This document shows, piece by piece, positions 52,346-62,176 of a stretch of 64,000 nucleotides of DNA. Position 1 is the stretch's first letter. Each line of letters starts with the position of its first letter. Position numbers and translations under genes: made by a program. Source of the DNA: AP-15 sp963736715 (GTDB taxonomy: Bacteria; Pseudomonadota; Alphaproteobacteria; ATCC43930; CGMCC-115725); contig CAVTQA010000037.1 in NCBI GenBank assembly GCA_963736715.1, forward strand, positions 1-64,000, in the 5' to 3' direction. Below the pieces are notes generated by a model that was not told where the DNA came from, did not search any database, and worked only from the letters and a program-made list of their open reading frames with translations.

Positions 52346-54517
52346 ATGACCGACCTCTCTTCGACTTTCGCAACACCGCCAACCGAGCTCGTCAGGCGTC
52401 ATGTGCGACCGCTCGCGATCCTCGACCGCTCACTGATCGTGCCAGCAATCTGGGCCTCGTTCCGCAAGCTCGACCCGCGCACCTTGGTCAAGAACCCGGT
52501 CATGTTCTGTGTCGAGATCGTCTCGGTGCTGACGACGATCTTTTTCCTGCGCGATCTGTTCGTCGGCAGGGGCACGGTGGTTGGCAGCAGCGCGTTGTTC
52601 TCCGGCCAAATCACCTTGTGGCTATGGTTCACGGTATTGTTCGCCAATTTCGCGGAAGCTGTCGCGGAGGGACGAGGCAAGGCGCAGGCAGATGCGCTGC
52701 GCCGCACCCGGACCGAGACCAAGGCCAAGCGCCTGCAGGCGGCCAACTCGCGCAATTTCGAACTGGTCGACGCAACCGCGCTCAGGGCAGGCGATCTCGT
52801 GCTGGTCGAGACAGGCGACCTGATCCCGAGCGACGGCGAGGTCATCGAAGGCGTCGCTTCGGTGGACGAGTCGGCGATCACCGGCGAATCGGCTCCGGTC
52901 ATCCGCGAGAGCGGCGGCGACCGCTCGGCTGTCACCGGCGGCACCCGCGTGACCTCGGACTGGCTCAGGGTGCGGATTACCGCGGCGCAGGGCTCGACCT
53001 TTCTCGACCGCATGATCGCGCTCGTCGAGGGCGCCGTGCGGCAGAAGACACCCAACGAGATTGCGCTCAATATCCTGCTCGCCGGCATGACGCTGATCTT
53101 CGTTTTTGCCACCGTCACGATCCCGAGCTTTGCTTCTTATGCAGGGGGCGCGGTGTCGGTCGTCGTCCTCGCCGCGCTCTTCGTATGTCTGATCCCGACG
53201 ACGATTGGCGCGCTGTTGTCGGCGATCGGCATTGCTGGGATGGATCGGCTCGTGCGCTTCAACGTGCTGGCCATGTCGGGGCGCGCCGTCGAGGCTGCAG
53301 GCGACGTCGACACTTTGCTGCTCGACAAGACCGGCACGATCACGCTCGGCAATCGGCAGGCGACAGAGTTTCTCGCCCTTCCCGGTGTCGACGAGGGCGA
53401 GTTGGCCGACGCGGCCCAGCTCGCCTCGCTCTCCGATGAAACCCCGGAGGGTCGCTCGATCGTCGTGCTGGCCAAGGAAAAATACGGGCTGCGCGGGCGC
53501 GAGATGGCGCCGCTCAATGCCAGCTTTGTTCCGTTCTCGGCGCAGACCCGGATGAGCGGCATCGATGTCGAAGGGTCCTCGATCCGCAAGGGAGCGGTCG
53601 ATGCGGTCATTAGGTTCGCCGAAGGCGGGACCGCCGGGCCGCTGTGGCGCGGCGCTGCCGGAGGCGCCCAAGCGGCGCTACGTGCCGCGCCGGTCTCGGA
53701 CGCGGTGCGCCAGGTGACCGTCATTGCCGAGCGGATCGCAAGAGAGGGCGGTACCCCGCTCGCCGTCGCCAAGGACGATCGGCTGCTCGGAGTGATCCAC
53801 CTCAAGGACATCGTCAAGGGCGGCATCCGCGAGCGCTTCGCCGAATTGCGGCAGATGGGCATCCGCACCGTGATGATCACCGGCGACAACCCGCTCACGG
53901 CGGCCGCAATCGCTGCCGAGTCGGGGGTCGACGACTTCCTCGCGCAGGCGACGCCCGAGCAGAAGCTCAAGCTGATCCGCGAAGAGCAGGCTAAAGGCAA
54001 GCTCGTCGCGATGTGCGGCGACGGCACCAACGACGCGCCGGCGCTGGCGCAATCGGATGTCGGCGTCGCAATGAACACCGGCACGATGGCGGCGCGCGAG
54101 GCCGGAAACATGGTCGACCTCGACAGCGATCCGACCAAGCTTATCGAGATCGTCGAGATCGGCAAGCAATTGCTGATCACCCGCGGCGCGCTGACCACGT
54201 TTTCGATTGCCAACGACGTTGCGAAGTACTTCGCGATTATCCCGGCGATGTTTGTGGCGTTTTACCCGCAGCTCGGCGTGCTCAACGTGATGCGGCTGCA
54301 CAACCCGGAGAGCGCCATTCTTTCGGCGATCATCTTCAACGCGCTCATTATCATCGCGCTGATCCCGCTTGCGCTGAGGGGCGTGCAATACCGCCCGACC
54401 GGTGCGGCGAGCATTTTGCGCCGCAACCTGCTGATTTACGGCGTCGGCGGCATCATCGTTCCGTTCGTCGGCATCAAGCTCATCGACCTGGCGGTCGCCG
54501 CCATCGGCCTTGCCTGA
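52346..54517 (+). CDS. kdpB: K+-transporting ATPase subunit B
   Basis: A 723-residue P-type ATPase subunit. The phosphorylated Asp327 is in LLLDKTGTIT; SAITGESAPV (A-domain TGES), MITGDNPLTAAAIA and CGDGTNDAPALAQSDVG are intact. The inhibitory-serine site of E. coli KdpB falls in the TGES loop, also conserved. Co-transcribed with kdpA and kdpC. Confidence 0.96.
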   Translation: MTDLSSTFATPPTELVRRHVRPLAILDRSLIVPAIWASFRKLDPRTLVKNPVMFCVEIVSVLTTIFFLRDLFVGRGTVVGSSALFSGQITLWLWFTVLFANFAEAVAEGRGKAQADALRRTRTETKAKRLQAANSRNFELVDATALRAGDLVLVETGDLIPSDGEVIEGVASVDESAITGESAPVIRESGGDRSAVTGGTRVTSDWLRVRITAAQGSTFLDRMIALVEGAVRQKTPNEIALNILLAGMTLIFVFATVTIPSFASYAGGAVSVVVLAALFVCLIPTTIGALLSAIGIAGMDRLVRFNVLAMSGRAVEAAGDVDTLLLDKTGTITLGNRQATEFLALPGVDEGELADAAQLASLSDETPEGRSIVVLAKEKYGLRGREMAPLNASFVPFSAQTRMSGIDVEGSSIRKGAVDAVIRFAEGGTAGPLWRGAAGGAQAALRAAPVSDAVRQVTVIAERIAREGGTPLAVAKDDRLLGVIHLKDIVKGGIRERFAELRQMGIRTVMITGDNPLTAAAIAAESGVDDFLAQATPEQKLKLIREEQAKGKLVAMCGDGTNDAPALAQSDVGVAMNTGTMAAREAGNMVDLDSDPTKLIEIVEIGKQLLITRGALTTFSIANDVAKYFAIIPAMFVAFYPQLGVLNVMRLHNPESAILSAIIFNALIIIALIPLALRGVQYRPTGAASILRRNLLIYGVGGIIVPFVGIKLIDLAVAAIGLA

Positions 54518-54528
54518 GGATCGTCCAT

Positions 54529-55128
54529 ATGCTCCGCCAAATCCGCCCCGCCATCATGATGATCATCGTGATGACCGTTATCACCGGCCTCATCTATCCG
54601 CTCGGCATGACCGGCATTGCGCAGCTCGTCTTTCCGCATCAGGCCAATGGCAGCTTGATCGAGAAGGACGGCAAGGTGATCGGCTCCGAGCTGATCGGCC
54701 AGAATTTCACCGACGATAAATATTTTCATCCCCGCCCCTCGGCGACCACCGAGCCCGACCCCAACGACCCGACGAAAACGGTCCCGGCGCCCTACGCCGC
54801 CGACAATTCCGGCGGCTCAAATCTCGGGCCGACCAGCCAGCCGCTGGTCGACCGCGTCAAGGATGACGCCGAAAAGCTCAAGGCGGAAAACCCTTCCACG
54901 CCGGTCCCGGTCGATCTCGTGACCACCTCTGGAAGCGGGCTCGACCCCGATATCACCCCCGCCGCCGCGGAATTCCAGGTGCCCCGTGTCGCGAAGGCCC
55001 GCAATTTGCCGCAGGACAAGGTCCGCGCCCTCGTTGCCGACATGACCCAAGACCGGTTGCTCGGCGTTCTCGGCGAGAAGCGGATCAATGTCCTCAAGCT
55101 CAATCTCGCACTCGATCAACTGCACTAG
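54529..55128 (+). CDS. kdpC: K+-transporting ATPase subunit C
   Basis: A 199-residue subunit with one N-terminal membrane helix (IMMIIVMTVITGLIYPLG) and a soluble domain containing NGSLIEKDGKVIGSELIGQ, YFHPRPSAT and SGSGLDPDITPAAA. ATG at 54529 follows CTGAGGATCGTCC; the long upstream frame is only kdpB antiphase. No kdpD or kdpE follows: livF converges 14 bases on. Confidence 0.96.
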   Translation: MLRQIRPAIMMIIVMTVITGLIYPLGMTGIAQLVFPHQANGSLIEKDGKVIGSELIGQNFTDDKYFHPRPSATTEPDPNDPTKTVPAPYAADNSGGSNLGPTSQPLVDRVKDDAEKLKAENPSTPVPVDLVTTSGSGLDPDITPAAAEFQVPRVAKARNLPQDKVRALVADMTQDRLLGVLGEKRINVLKLNLALDQLH

Positions 55129-55142
55129 GGAGAGGGGCAGTC

Positions 55143-55868
55143 TTACGCCACCTTGAGTTCGCCCAAATAGGCGTGGCGGATCAGCTCGGTTTCGCGCAGT
55201 TCGGCGGCGGGGCCGCTCAGCACGACCTCGCCGGTCTGCAGGACATAGGCGCGGTCGGCAATGGAGAGCGCCATGTTGGCGTTCTGTTCGACCATGAAGA
55301 TCGTGACACCCTGCCGGTTGATCGTCCGGATGATGTCGAAGACCTGCTCGACATAGGCCGGCGAGAGACCCATCGAGGGCTCGTCCATGCACAGGAGCCT
55401 CGGGTGGGCCATTAGCGCGCGGCCGATCGCGACCATCTGCTGCTCGCCCCCCGATAAGGTGCCGGCGAGCTGTTGGAGCCGCTCCTCGACGCGCGGGAAT
55501 AGTGCGAAGACGCGGGCCAGATCTTCGTCGAACTCGGGTCCGCGGCGCCGCGTATAGGCGCCCATCTCGAGATTTTCGTAGACCGTCATGCGCGGGAAAA
55601 GGCGGCGCGCCTCGAGCACCGGCGCGATGCCCCGGCGCACCCGCTCGGCGGTGCTGACGCTCTTCAGCGAATGGCCCTCGTAAAGGATCTCGCCGCGAGT
55701 CGGCGCGACGCTCCCCATGATCGCCTTCATCGTCGTCGATTTGCCCGAGGCGTTGCCGCCCAACAGGCAAACGATCTCGCCCGCAGCGATCCGGTAATCG
55801 ACCGATTTCAAAACGTGAAGGTCGCCGTAATGCGTATCGACCCCGCAAAATTCGAGCAGATCAGGCAA
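55143..55868 (-). CDS. livF: Branched-chain amino acid ABC transporter ATPase LivF
   Basis: A 241-residue ATPase: Walker A GGNASGKST, signature TLSGGEQQMVAIGRAL, Walker B LLCMDEPSMGL, and VEQNAN, the LivF hallmark. The start is TTG at 55868, overlapping the stop of livMG by eight bases. It is the last gene of the liv operon. Confidence 0.93.
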   Translation of the reverse strand: MPDLLEFCGVDTHYGDLHVLKSVDYRIAAGEIVCLLGGNASGKSTTMKAIMGSVAPTRGEILYEGHSLKSVSTAERVRRGIAPVLEARRLFPRMTVYENLEMGAYTRRRGPEFDEDLARVFALFPRVEERLQQLAGTLSGGEQQMVAIGRALMAHPRLLCMDEPSMGLSPAYVEQVFDIIRTINRQGVTIFMVEQNANMALSIADRAYVLQTGEVVLSGPAAELRETELIRHAYLGELKVA

Positions 55869-57882
55869 TCGCGGCGCTCCGGCCGAGATAGGCGCGGATC
55901 ACCTCTTCGTCGCGGCGCACGGCGTCCGGGCGCCCTTCGGCGATCTTCTCGCCGTGGTCGAGCACGATGACCCGGTCCGCCAGCATCGCGACGACGTCGA
56001 GCTTGTGCTCGATCAGCAGGATTGTCAGACCGTTGCGGTTGAGGCTTTGAATCTGATCGGCCAGCTCCAATGTCTCGGCGGGGTTCATCCCTGCCGTCGG
56101 CTCGTCGAGCAGCAACAGTTTTGGCTGCGTGGCGAGCGCCCGCGCGATCTCGGTGCGCCGCCGATTGGCATAGGAGAGACTCGCGGCCATGTGGTCGGCG
56201 CGCGGCAACAGCCGGTTGCCGAACAATGAGAGGATCTCCCGCGCGTGCTCGCGTGCTGCCGCCTCCTCGCGGCGGTTCGCCGGCAGCCGCAACAGCGCGC
56301 CCACGGGACCGGTATCGAGCCGCGCATGCATGCCGATCATGACGTTCTCGATCACAGTCAGGTTCGGGAACAGGCGGATATTCTGGAAGGTGCGGGCTAT
56401 GCCGCGCTCCAATATCTCATGCGGCCGCAATCGGCCGATCTCCTCGCCGGCGAAGCGAATACTGCCGCGACCGGCCGGAACTACGCCGGTGACGACGTTG
56501 AACAATGTCGATTTGCCCGAGCCATTGGGCCCGATCACGGCAACGACCGATTGCGCCGGGACGCTTAGTTCGACTGATCGCAACGCGACCAGCCCGCCAA
56601 AGCGCACGGTCAGATCCGAGACTTCGAGCAGCGGCCCGCTCGCCGTGCGACTGGACGCCGCAATGGCGGAAAGCCTGTCGAAGCCACCCCGCCCGATTTG
56701 GGCCGTCTGCTCGTCGAGGCTCAGCGGCGCGACGCGGCGCGTCGCCGGGATCAGCCCCTCACGGCGGTAGAGCATCATCAGGACCAGGATAAAACCGAAA
56801 ATCAGCTCGATCGACGAGGCAAGCTCGACATGCTGCAGCCACTCGATGTTCACGAGCCGTCCGAGTGCATGCAGCCATTGCGACAGATCTTCGAGAAACC
56901 AGGATTGCAGGATCTGCAACACGAGCGCGCCGACCACGACCCCCCAGACACTGCCGATCCCGCCAAAGACGATCATGACCAAGACCATGACCGAGACCGG
57001 GAACATGAACATCTCCGGGGTCGCAGTCTGCAGTTTGGCGACATAGAACGTGCCCGTTGCGCCGGCAAAGGCGGCGCCGATCGCAAAGGCGAGGAGCTTG
57101 AAACGGACACGGTCGACGCCCATCGCAGCGGCGGCGATCTCGTCCTCGCGGATCGCCATCCAAGCGCGGCCGATGCGCGAATCCTTCAGGCGTTGGCTCG
57201 TCAGGATCAAAAACGCGACGAGTGCGAGCCCGACATAATAGTAGGGCGTCGCGTTAACGCCGAAATCATAGCCGAAGAGCTGCGGCGCGGCGACGCCGTT
57301 GAGGCCCATAGCGCCATTGGTGACCGAGGGAGTGTTGCGCGCGACAATTGGCACGATCTCGCCAAAACCAAGCGTCACGATCGCCAGATAATCGCCTTTG
57401 AGCCGCAGGGTGGGCGCGCCGAACAACACCCCGAAAAACGCGGCGATCGCTGCTGCGACCGGCAGCATCAGCCAGAACGAGACCTGGAAATGGACGACGT
57501 CACCGCCCGCCGTATGAAAACGGCTGACGAGGTCGAGCCATTGCAAGGGCTCCCAAAAGCCGCTCCATTGCGGCTGGACCTGCCACGAGCTGGCAACGCC
57601 ATAGGCGTAGGCGCCGATTGCAAAGAACGCGGCGTAGCCCAGATCCAAGAGGCCGGCAAAGCCGACGACGATGTTGAGGCCAAGCGCTAAAGCGGCAAAG
57701 GCGAGCGCGTTCGCCGCCGAATCAATATCGGCATCGTTGCCGTTGACCAATGGGAACAGCAGCGCCGCGGTGGTCAACAGAAGGATGCCGAGGCGGGCGC
57801 GCCCGCGCGGGGAAACTCGGGCGAGGACGCCGCCCCCGGTCGCGATCGGCAGCAGTGCTCGGATGCCGACCGCGTTTCTCAC
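55861..57882 (-). CDS. livM: LivM-LivG fusion (permease plus ATPase)
   Basis: One 673-residue frame holds LivM (about 1-330: AALALGLNIVVGFAGLLDLG, APTLRLKGDYLAIVTLGFGE, FGGIGSVWGVVVGALVLQIL) and, after a linker (about 340-380), a full LivG ATPase: Walker A GPNGSGKST (about 449-457), ARTFQNIRLF, SYANRRRTEIARAL and LLLLDEPTAGMNP. Normally these are separate proteins; there is no stop between them. GTG at 57882 overlaps the livH stop by four bases. LivM-LivG fusions are known in some Alphaproteobacteria. Confidence 0.92.
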   Translation of the reverse strand: MRNAVGIRALLPIATGGGVLARVSPRGRARLGILLLTTAALLFPLVNGNDADIDSAANALAFAALALGLNIVVGFAGLLDLGYAAFFAIGAYAYGVASSWQVQPQWSGFWEPLQWLDLVSRFHTAGGDVVHFQVSFWLMLPVAAAIAAFFGVLFGAPTLRLKGDYLAIVTLGFGEIVPIVARNTPSVTNGAMGLNGVAAPQLFGYDFGVNATPYYYVGLALVAFLILTSQRLKDSRIGRAWMAIREDEIAAAAMGVDRVRFKLLAFAIGAAFAGATGTFYVAKLQTATPEMFMFPVSVMVLVMIVFGGIGSVWGVVVGALVLQILQSWFLEDLSQWLHALGRLVNIEWLQHVELASSIELIFGFILVLMMLYRREGLIPATRRVAPLSLDEQTAQIGRGGFDRLSAIAASSRTASGPLLEVSDLTVRFGGLVALRSVELSVPAQSVVAVIGPNGSGKSTLFNVVTGVVPAGRGSIRFAGEEIGRLRPHEILERGIARTFQNIRLFPNLTVIENVMIGMHARLDTGPVGALLRLPANRREEAAAREHAREILSLFGNRLLPRADHMAASLSYANRRRTEIARALATQPKLLLLDEPTAGMNPAETLELADQIQSLNRNGLTILLIEHKLDVVAMLADRVIVLDHGEKIAEGRPDAVRRDEEVIRAYLGRSAAIA

Positions 57883-58808
57883 GATTTTGTCGGGGTGGCC
57901 CGGCCGAACAATCCCGTCGGCACGAAGACGAGAACGAGAACCAGGATCGAGAAGATGATTACATCGGTCCAGCGCACAGCGATCAACTGCCCGCCCAAAG
58001 TCTCGATCAGACCGATCAAGATGCCGCCGACCATCGCTCCCGGAATGCTGCCGATCCCGCCCAACACCGCCGCGGTAAATGCGCGCAGGCCGGCCGTGTA
58101 GCCGATGATAAAGCTCGTGTAGTTGTAATAGAGGCCAAAGATCAGCGCCGCCGCCCCGGCCAGCGCGGACCCCAGAAAAAATGCCGTAACAATGACGCGG
58201 TCGACATCGACCCCCATCATCCGGGCTGCCTCGGCATCTTGCGCCGTCGCGCGCATCGCCTTGCCGAGGCGGGTGCGGTTGACAAAGAAATGGAGGGCCA
58301 GCATCAGCGCCACCGCGACGCCCCAGATCAGCAGCTCCTTCAGTTCGAGGGTCACTTCGCCCAATTGCCAGCGCACCACCGGCAGCGGGTTGGGGTAGTT
58401 CTCTGACCCGGCGCCGACAGTAAGCAGGATGATGTTGAACAGGATGTACGAGACGCCGATCGTCGTGATCATCGCAGCAGTCCCGCGGACGCCGCGCAGC
58501 GGTCGCAGCGACAGGCGCTCGATCGCAACGCCGAGGATGCCGGCGCCGAGCATCGTGACGGCGAAAGCAAAGACCAATGCCCCGGCCAACGCGGGGCCGG
58601 CGAGGACGCGGCTCTGACCCGTGATGCCGAGAAACTCGAGGGCCCACATGCCAAAAAACGAGCTGACCATGAACACATTGAAATGCGCGAAGTTGATCAG
58701 CTCGAGGATGCCGTAGACGAGGGTAAATCCCAGCGCCAGCAAGGCATACATCGCGCCGAGGCTCAGCCCGTTGACCACCTGCTGCAAGAGCACGCCATAG
58801 CCGGACAT
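57879..58808 (-). CDS. livH: Branched-chain amino acid ABC permease LivH
   Basis: A 309-residue permease with about eight helices: LGAMYALLALGFTLVYGILE LINFAH near the start, RTRLGKAMRATAQDAEAARMMGV (coupling loop) and AAVLGGIGSIPGAMVGG. It is the first membrane gene of the operon and couples to livMG by a 4-base overlap. Confidence 0.93.
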   Translation of the reverse strand: MSGYGVLLQQVVNGLSLGAMYALLALGFTLVYGILELINFAHFNVFMVSSFFGMWALEFLGITGQSRVLAGPALAGALVFAFAVTMLGAGILGVAIERLSLRPLRGVRGTAAMITTIGVSYILFNIILLTVGAGSENYPNPLPVVRWQLGEVTLELKELLIWGVAVALMLALHFFVNRTRLGKAMRATAQDAEAARMMGVDVDRVIVTAFFLGSALAGAAALIFGLYYNYTSFIIGYTAGLRAFTAAVLGGIGSIPGAMVGGILIGLIETLGGQLIAVRWTDVIIFSILVLVLVFVPTGLFGRATPTKS

Positions 58809-58844
58809 ATCGGGCCCGCTGGCTCAGATCATCGCTAGGTTATT

Positions 58845-58924
58845 CGTCATTCCCGCGAATGCGGGGATCCAGGACTCCAGGGCGTCAACAGTTGCCCTGG
58901 ACCCCCGCTTTCGCGGGGGCGACG
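58845..58924. repeat. Palindromic repeat (family A) between livK and livH
   Basis: The ends CGTCATTCCCGCGAATGCGG and CCCGCTTTCGCGGGGGCGACG are inverted copies; inside is CCAGGGC...GCCCTGG. It lies between livK and livH and may be a stem-loop controlling relative expression, as REP-like elements do after binding-protein genes. Confidence 0.8.
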
Positions 58925-58964
58925 AAGAACGGGTTAATATTACCGGCACAATATTGCCTGAGCT

Positions 58965-60206
58965 TCACGAACTCTGCGGCGCGACCCCGAGGTATTTGTA
59001 CTGGTGAAGGACGTCGTCAGGTGGGTATTTGTCGTCCTTGACGATGCGGAAGACACTGATCTCCCGGTTCCGCAAGTCGCCATTTTCGTCAAAGGTGATC
59101 TCGCCCTGCAGGGTCTTAACGTGGGCGGTCTGCATCGCATCGCGCACTGCCTCGCGCGTCACCTCCTTGCCCGAAGCGGCGACGCGCTTGACGGCGTCGA
59201 GAATGATGAGCGCTGCATCATAGGCGGTGATCGAGTAATTCTCGGGCTGCTGCCCGTATTTCTTGGCGAAGCGCTCGATGACGGGCGCCGCCTCCGGGTT
59301 TTCGAGAATATCCGGCGCCGCAATCGTCGCGTACCACCCTTCGGCCGCAGGAAAGCCGGCGCCGCGCAATATCTCCGCACCATACATGCCATCGCCGCCG
59401 CCCTTGATAATCTTGGGGAGAATGTCGGAGGCCTGCTTGACGACCTTCACCCCAGCCTGAGCGACGCCGCCGTAATAGAGGGCGTCGGGATTGAGCGATT
59501 TGATTTTCGTCAGAGTGGTCGCGTAATCTGCTTCTCTGGGGTTGAGTTGGTCGCGGCCGAGCACCTTGATGCCCCGCTTCTCTGCCTGCGCTTGGAAGGT
59601 GTCGGCGATCCCGACACCGTAGGCGCCGCTGTCGTCGAGCACATAGACCGATTTCACCTTGAGGACATCGGCATAATAATTGGCCATGTTTGGCCCTTGG
59701 AAGGCGTCGGTGGTCACGGTACGGAAATAGATTGCCTTTCCTTTAGGCCGATATTGCCCGGCGAATTTCGGGTCGGTGATGTCGGGGTTGGTCGAGCTCG
59801 GGGTGATCGTCGCCAGTTCGCCTTGGCTCAAAATCGGCGACATCGCCTTGCCCGAGCCGCTCATCTGCGGCCCGATCGCCGCGACGACCGCCTTGTCGGA
59901 CACCATCTTGCGCGCGTTGGTCGCCGCCTGTGCCGGGTCATACTGCCCGGCGGTGGCGGTGCCGTCGTCCAGCAGCAGGACCTCGATCTTGTAACCGGCG
60001 ACGCCACCCTGCGCGTTCGCTTCGTCGATCGCCAGCAAGGCGCCGTCCTTGATCAATTCGGCATCATGCGCGTCGGCCCCCGTAAAGGGCAGGTTTATGC
60101 CCACCTTGATCGTTTTGTCGGCGGCATGGGCGAGATCCAAACCCGCAAGGGCGCCGATGAGGGCGGTGGTCGATACAGAGATGAGCAGAGAGCGACGCGA
60201 CAACAT
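58965..60206 (-). CDS. livK: Branched-chain amino acid-type ABC substrate-binding protein
   Basis: A 413-residue periplasmic protein. ATG at 60206 follows GGGAGGTCAG; the signal peptide MLSRRSLLISVSTTALIGAL ends at AHA (28). The mature part begins KTIKVGINLPFTGADA, then VLLLDDGTATAGQYDPAQAA, the pattern of the LivK/leucine-binding superfamily. The real ligand may not be an amino acid: neighbours are a Rieske dioxygenase and an Fe-S protein, so an aromatic acid is possible. Confidence 0.9.
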   Translation of the reverse strand: MLSRRSLLISVSTTALIGALAGLDLAHAADKTIKVGINLPFTGADAHDAELIKDGALLAIDEANAQGGVAGYKIEVLLLDDGTATAGQYDPAQAATNARKMVSDKAVVAAIGPQMSGSGKAMSPILSQGELATITPSSTNPDITDPKFAGQYRPKGKAIYFRTVTTDAFQGPNMANYYADVLKVKSVYVLDDSGAYGVGIADTFQAQAEKRGIKVLGRDQLNPREADYATTLTKIKSLNPDALYYGGVAQAGVKVVKQASDILPKIIKGGGDGMYGAEILRGAGFPAAEGWYATIAAPDILENPEAAPVIERFAKKYGQQPENYSITAYDAALIILDAVKRVAASGKEVTREAVRDAMQTAHVKTLQGEITFDENGDLRNREISVFRIVKDDKYPPDDVLHQYKYLGVAPQSS

Positions 60207-60385
60207 GAGACTGACCTCCCGGGTGGGGTGCTTCACTCACGCAAATGTCATGCCGCTTCGGGTGCTACGGCAAGCTTTATCGAACGCATCAGCTCGATCC
60301 CTGGCGGTCCGCTTTGAGAAGACCCGAGACGAGGCTGCGCGTCGACGGTATCGGGCGCGCCATCATCGCCGCAGCAGACACTTGG

Positions 60386-61688
60386 TCATTGCACCCCGAA
60401 TTCTTGGAGCAGCGCGTTGCGGACCGTGTCGAGGTCAAGCCCGTGCTCGGCGATCAGCGGACTCGTCTCGACGATAATGTCGTCGATGTCCCGGATCATC
60501 TTGAGGCGCTTGTAGAGATCCTCGGCATGGAGGCCGAGCCCTTCACCGAGGATCTCCATGAAATTGACGACCTCGAAGCTGCGCCCGTCGCCGACATCGC
60601 AAAGCTCGCGATGACAGGCATGGTAGATCGTCGCGAGCGTCGTCACGCCGGCATCGGCCACGGCGGCGAGCTCGCGCTGCGACGAGCTCGCGCTTGAAGG
60701 CGGGAAGCACCGCCAGGCTGTTGGCCTGGGTTCCGACGCGCGGCACGTCGATCTCGATAAGCTCGACGCCCGGTATGATCGCCAACAGCTTGCGCACGGC
60801 GGCCTGCACAGACGGCAAAACCGGCCGTTCGTGCAGGGCCACGCGTTTCTCGACCCGGTGTCTCATCATCGGAGCGAGGGTATCTGCATGGTCGGCGAGG
60901 AACACCAAAAACGGGTTGAGGTCGAACGGCCGCGCGCCGAACCGCGCCTCATAGCTCGGCAACGTCACTTCGCCGATCTGGACCTGGCAACTGGGGCACC
61001 AGGACAGCACCGTCGAGGTGCCGGCCGAGGCGAGGCCGTCGATTGTCGCGTAGGACACGCGGGCGGTGTTTTCGAAATCACCTTCGCGGAACTGATAGAC
61101 GCCGCAGCACTGTCCGGGCCCGCCCATGACCTCGTAATCGACGCCGAGGAGATCGAGCACGTCGAGGCACAACAGCGCAATGTGCGGCGTCTTCAGGATA
61201 TTACACCCGGTGTAGAAGACGACGTCGGGCGGGCTTTGGCGCGGCTCCTGCGCGGATTGCCCTCTGACGCGGGCCAATGTCTCGGGCGGCAGCTGCAGGC
61301 GCGACAGCACCCGCACGCCGCGGCTCATTGTCCGAAAGCCCTGCCGCCAGCGTATCGAAAGCGGCGTGTCGCCGCCCTGAGCCCTCGCAAAGCCTCGGGC
61401 GAGCTGGACCATGAAGCGCGTGTCGATGCCTTCGGGGCAGGCCGGAATGCAATTGCCGCTGCCGCTGCACACCGACGCCCAGCGTGCGGCCTCCGGCGTG
61501 CCGCTGCCGCCGGTGATCAGGTCGATGATGCCGGCCGCGGTTTCTTCCGGGTCCGCCTTGCCGAGACCGGCCGGCGCAACCATCGGGCAAGCCCGGAAGC
61601 ACGCGCCGCAACGCGTGCACGCCTCGGCAATCGCCTCACCGCGCGCCCGAAAATCTTCCAGATACCCGGCGGTCCCGCCACCGCTCAT
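60386..61688 (-). pseudogene. (Fe-S)-binding CCG-domain protein, frameshifted by a 16-bp duplication
   Basis: A GlcF/LutA-like protein with two N-terminal [4Fe-4S] sites (CTRCGACFRACP, Cys24-34; CSGSGNCIPACP) and CCG domains (YTGCNILKTP with GGPGQCCGVYQF; SWCPSCQVQIGE). Near 60680-60712 GCGCGAGCTCGTCGCA is followed by GCGCGAGCTCGCCGCC, a 16-bp near-duplication that shifts the frame. The remaining C terminus (VTTLATIYHACHRELCDVGD onward, to 60386) is intact in the new frame. Removing one copy restores about 429 residues. ATG at 61688 follows CGGAG. Confidence 0.8.
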
Positions 61689-61824
61689 GCCGTCACTCCG
61701 CCGCTGGTCGAGCCCCACGCTATCTCATTCAACAAACCGAAGCAAAGCGGCGCGGGCGACAACCTGGCCCGGGCACGCGGACCGTGTCATTCTGTCGGGG
61801 CGGACATGAAATGGGAGACAGAGA

Positions 61825-62133
61825 ATGCGTTTTCTCGTGAAGGTTTCGTGCCCGGTCGAGGCCGGCAACGCCGCTGCAAAAAAAGACGGCTTCAAGGTGA
61901 TCCAGAGCATCCTCGAGCAACAAAAGCCCGAGGCTGCTTATTTCATTGCCGATGGCGGCCGGCGAACCGGCATTCTGATAATCAATATGAACGACGCTTC
62001 GGACCTCCCGCGCATTGCGGAGCCCTGGTTTCTGGCGTTGAACGCCAGTATCGAAGCGACGCCGGCAATGATCCCCGAAGATCTCCAGAGGGCGGCATCG
62101 GCAATCGAGCAGGCAGTGAAGACCTTCAGTTAG
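61825..62133 (+). CDS. Small protein, DUF3303-like
   Basis: A 102-residue single-domain protein starting MRFLVKVSCPVEAGNAAAKK, with QKPEAAYFIADGGRRTGILI and AEPWFLALNASIEATPAM. The pattern resembles DUF3303-type proteins, in a ferredoxin-like fold. GGAGACAGAG precedes ATG 61825. Function unknown; it is divergent from the Fe-S protein gene. Confidence 0.7.
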   Translation: MRFLVKVSCPVEAGNAAAKKDGFKVIQSILEQQKPEAAYFIADGGRRTGILIINMNDASDLPRIAEPWFLALNASIEATPAMIPEDLQRAASAIEQAVKTFS

Positions 62134-62176
62134 GCGCGGATAGCCCCGTATTGCGCGAGCCGACACTGGGTTCAAT

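Noticed and set aside
57883..58647. N-terminal extension of the LivM-LivG frame
   Set aside because: It runs through livH out of frame and has no membrane-protein character; GTG at 57882 is the coupled start.
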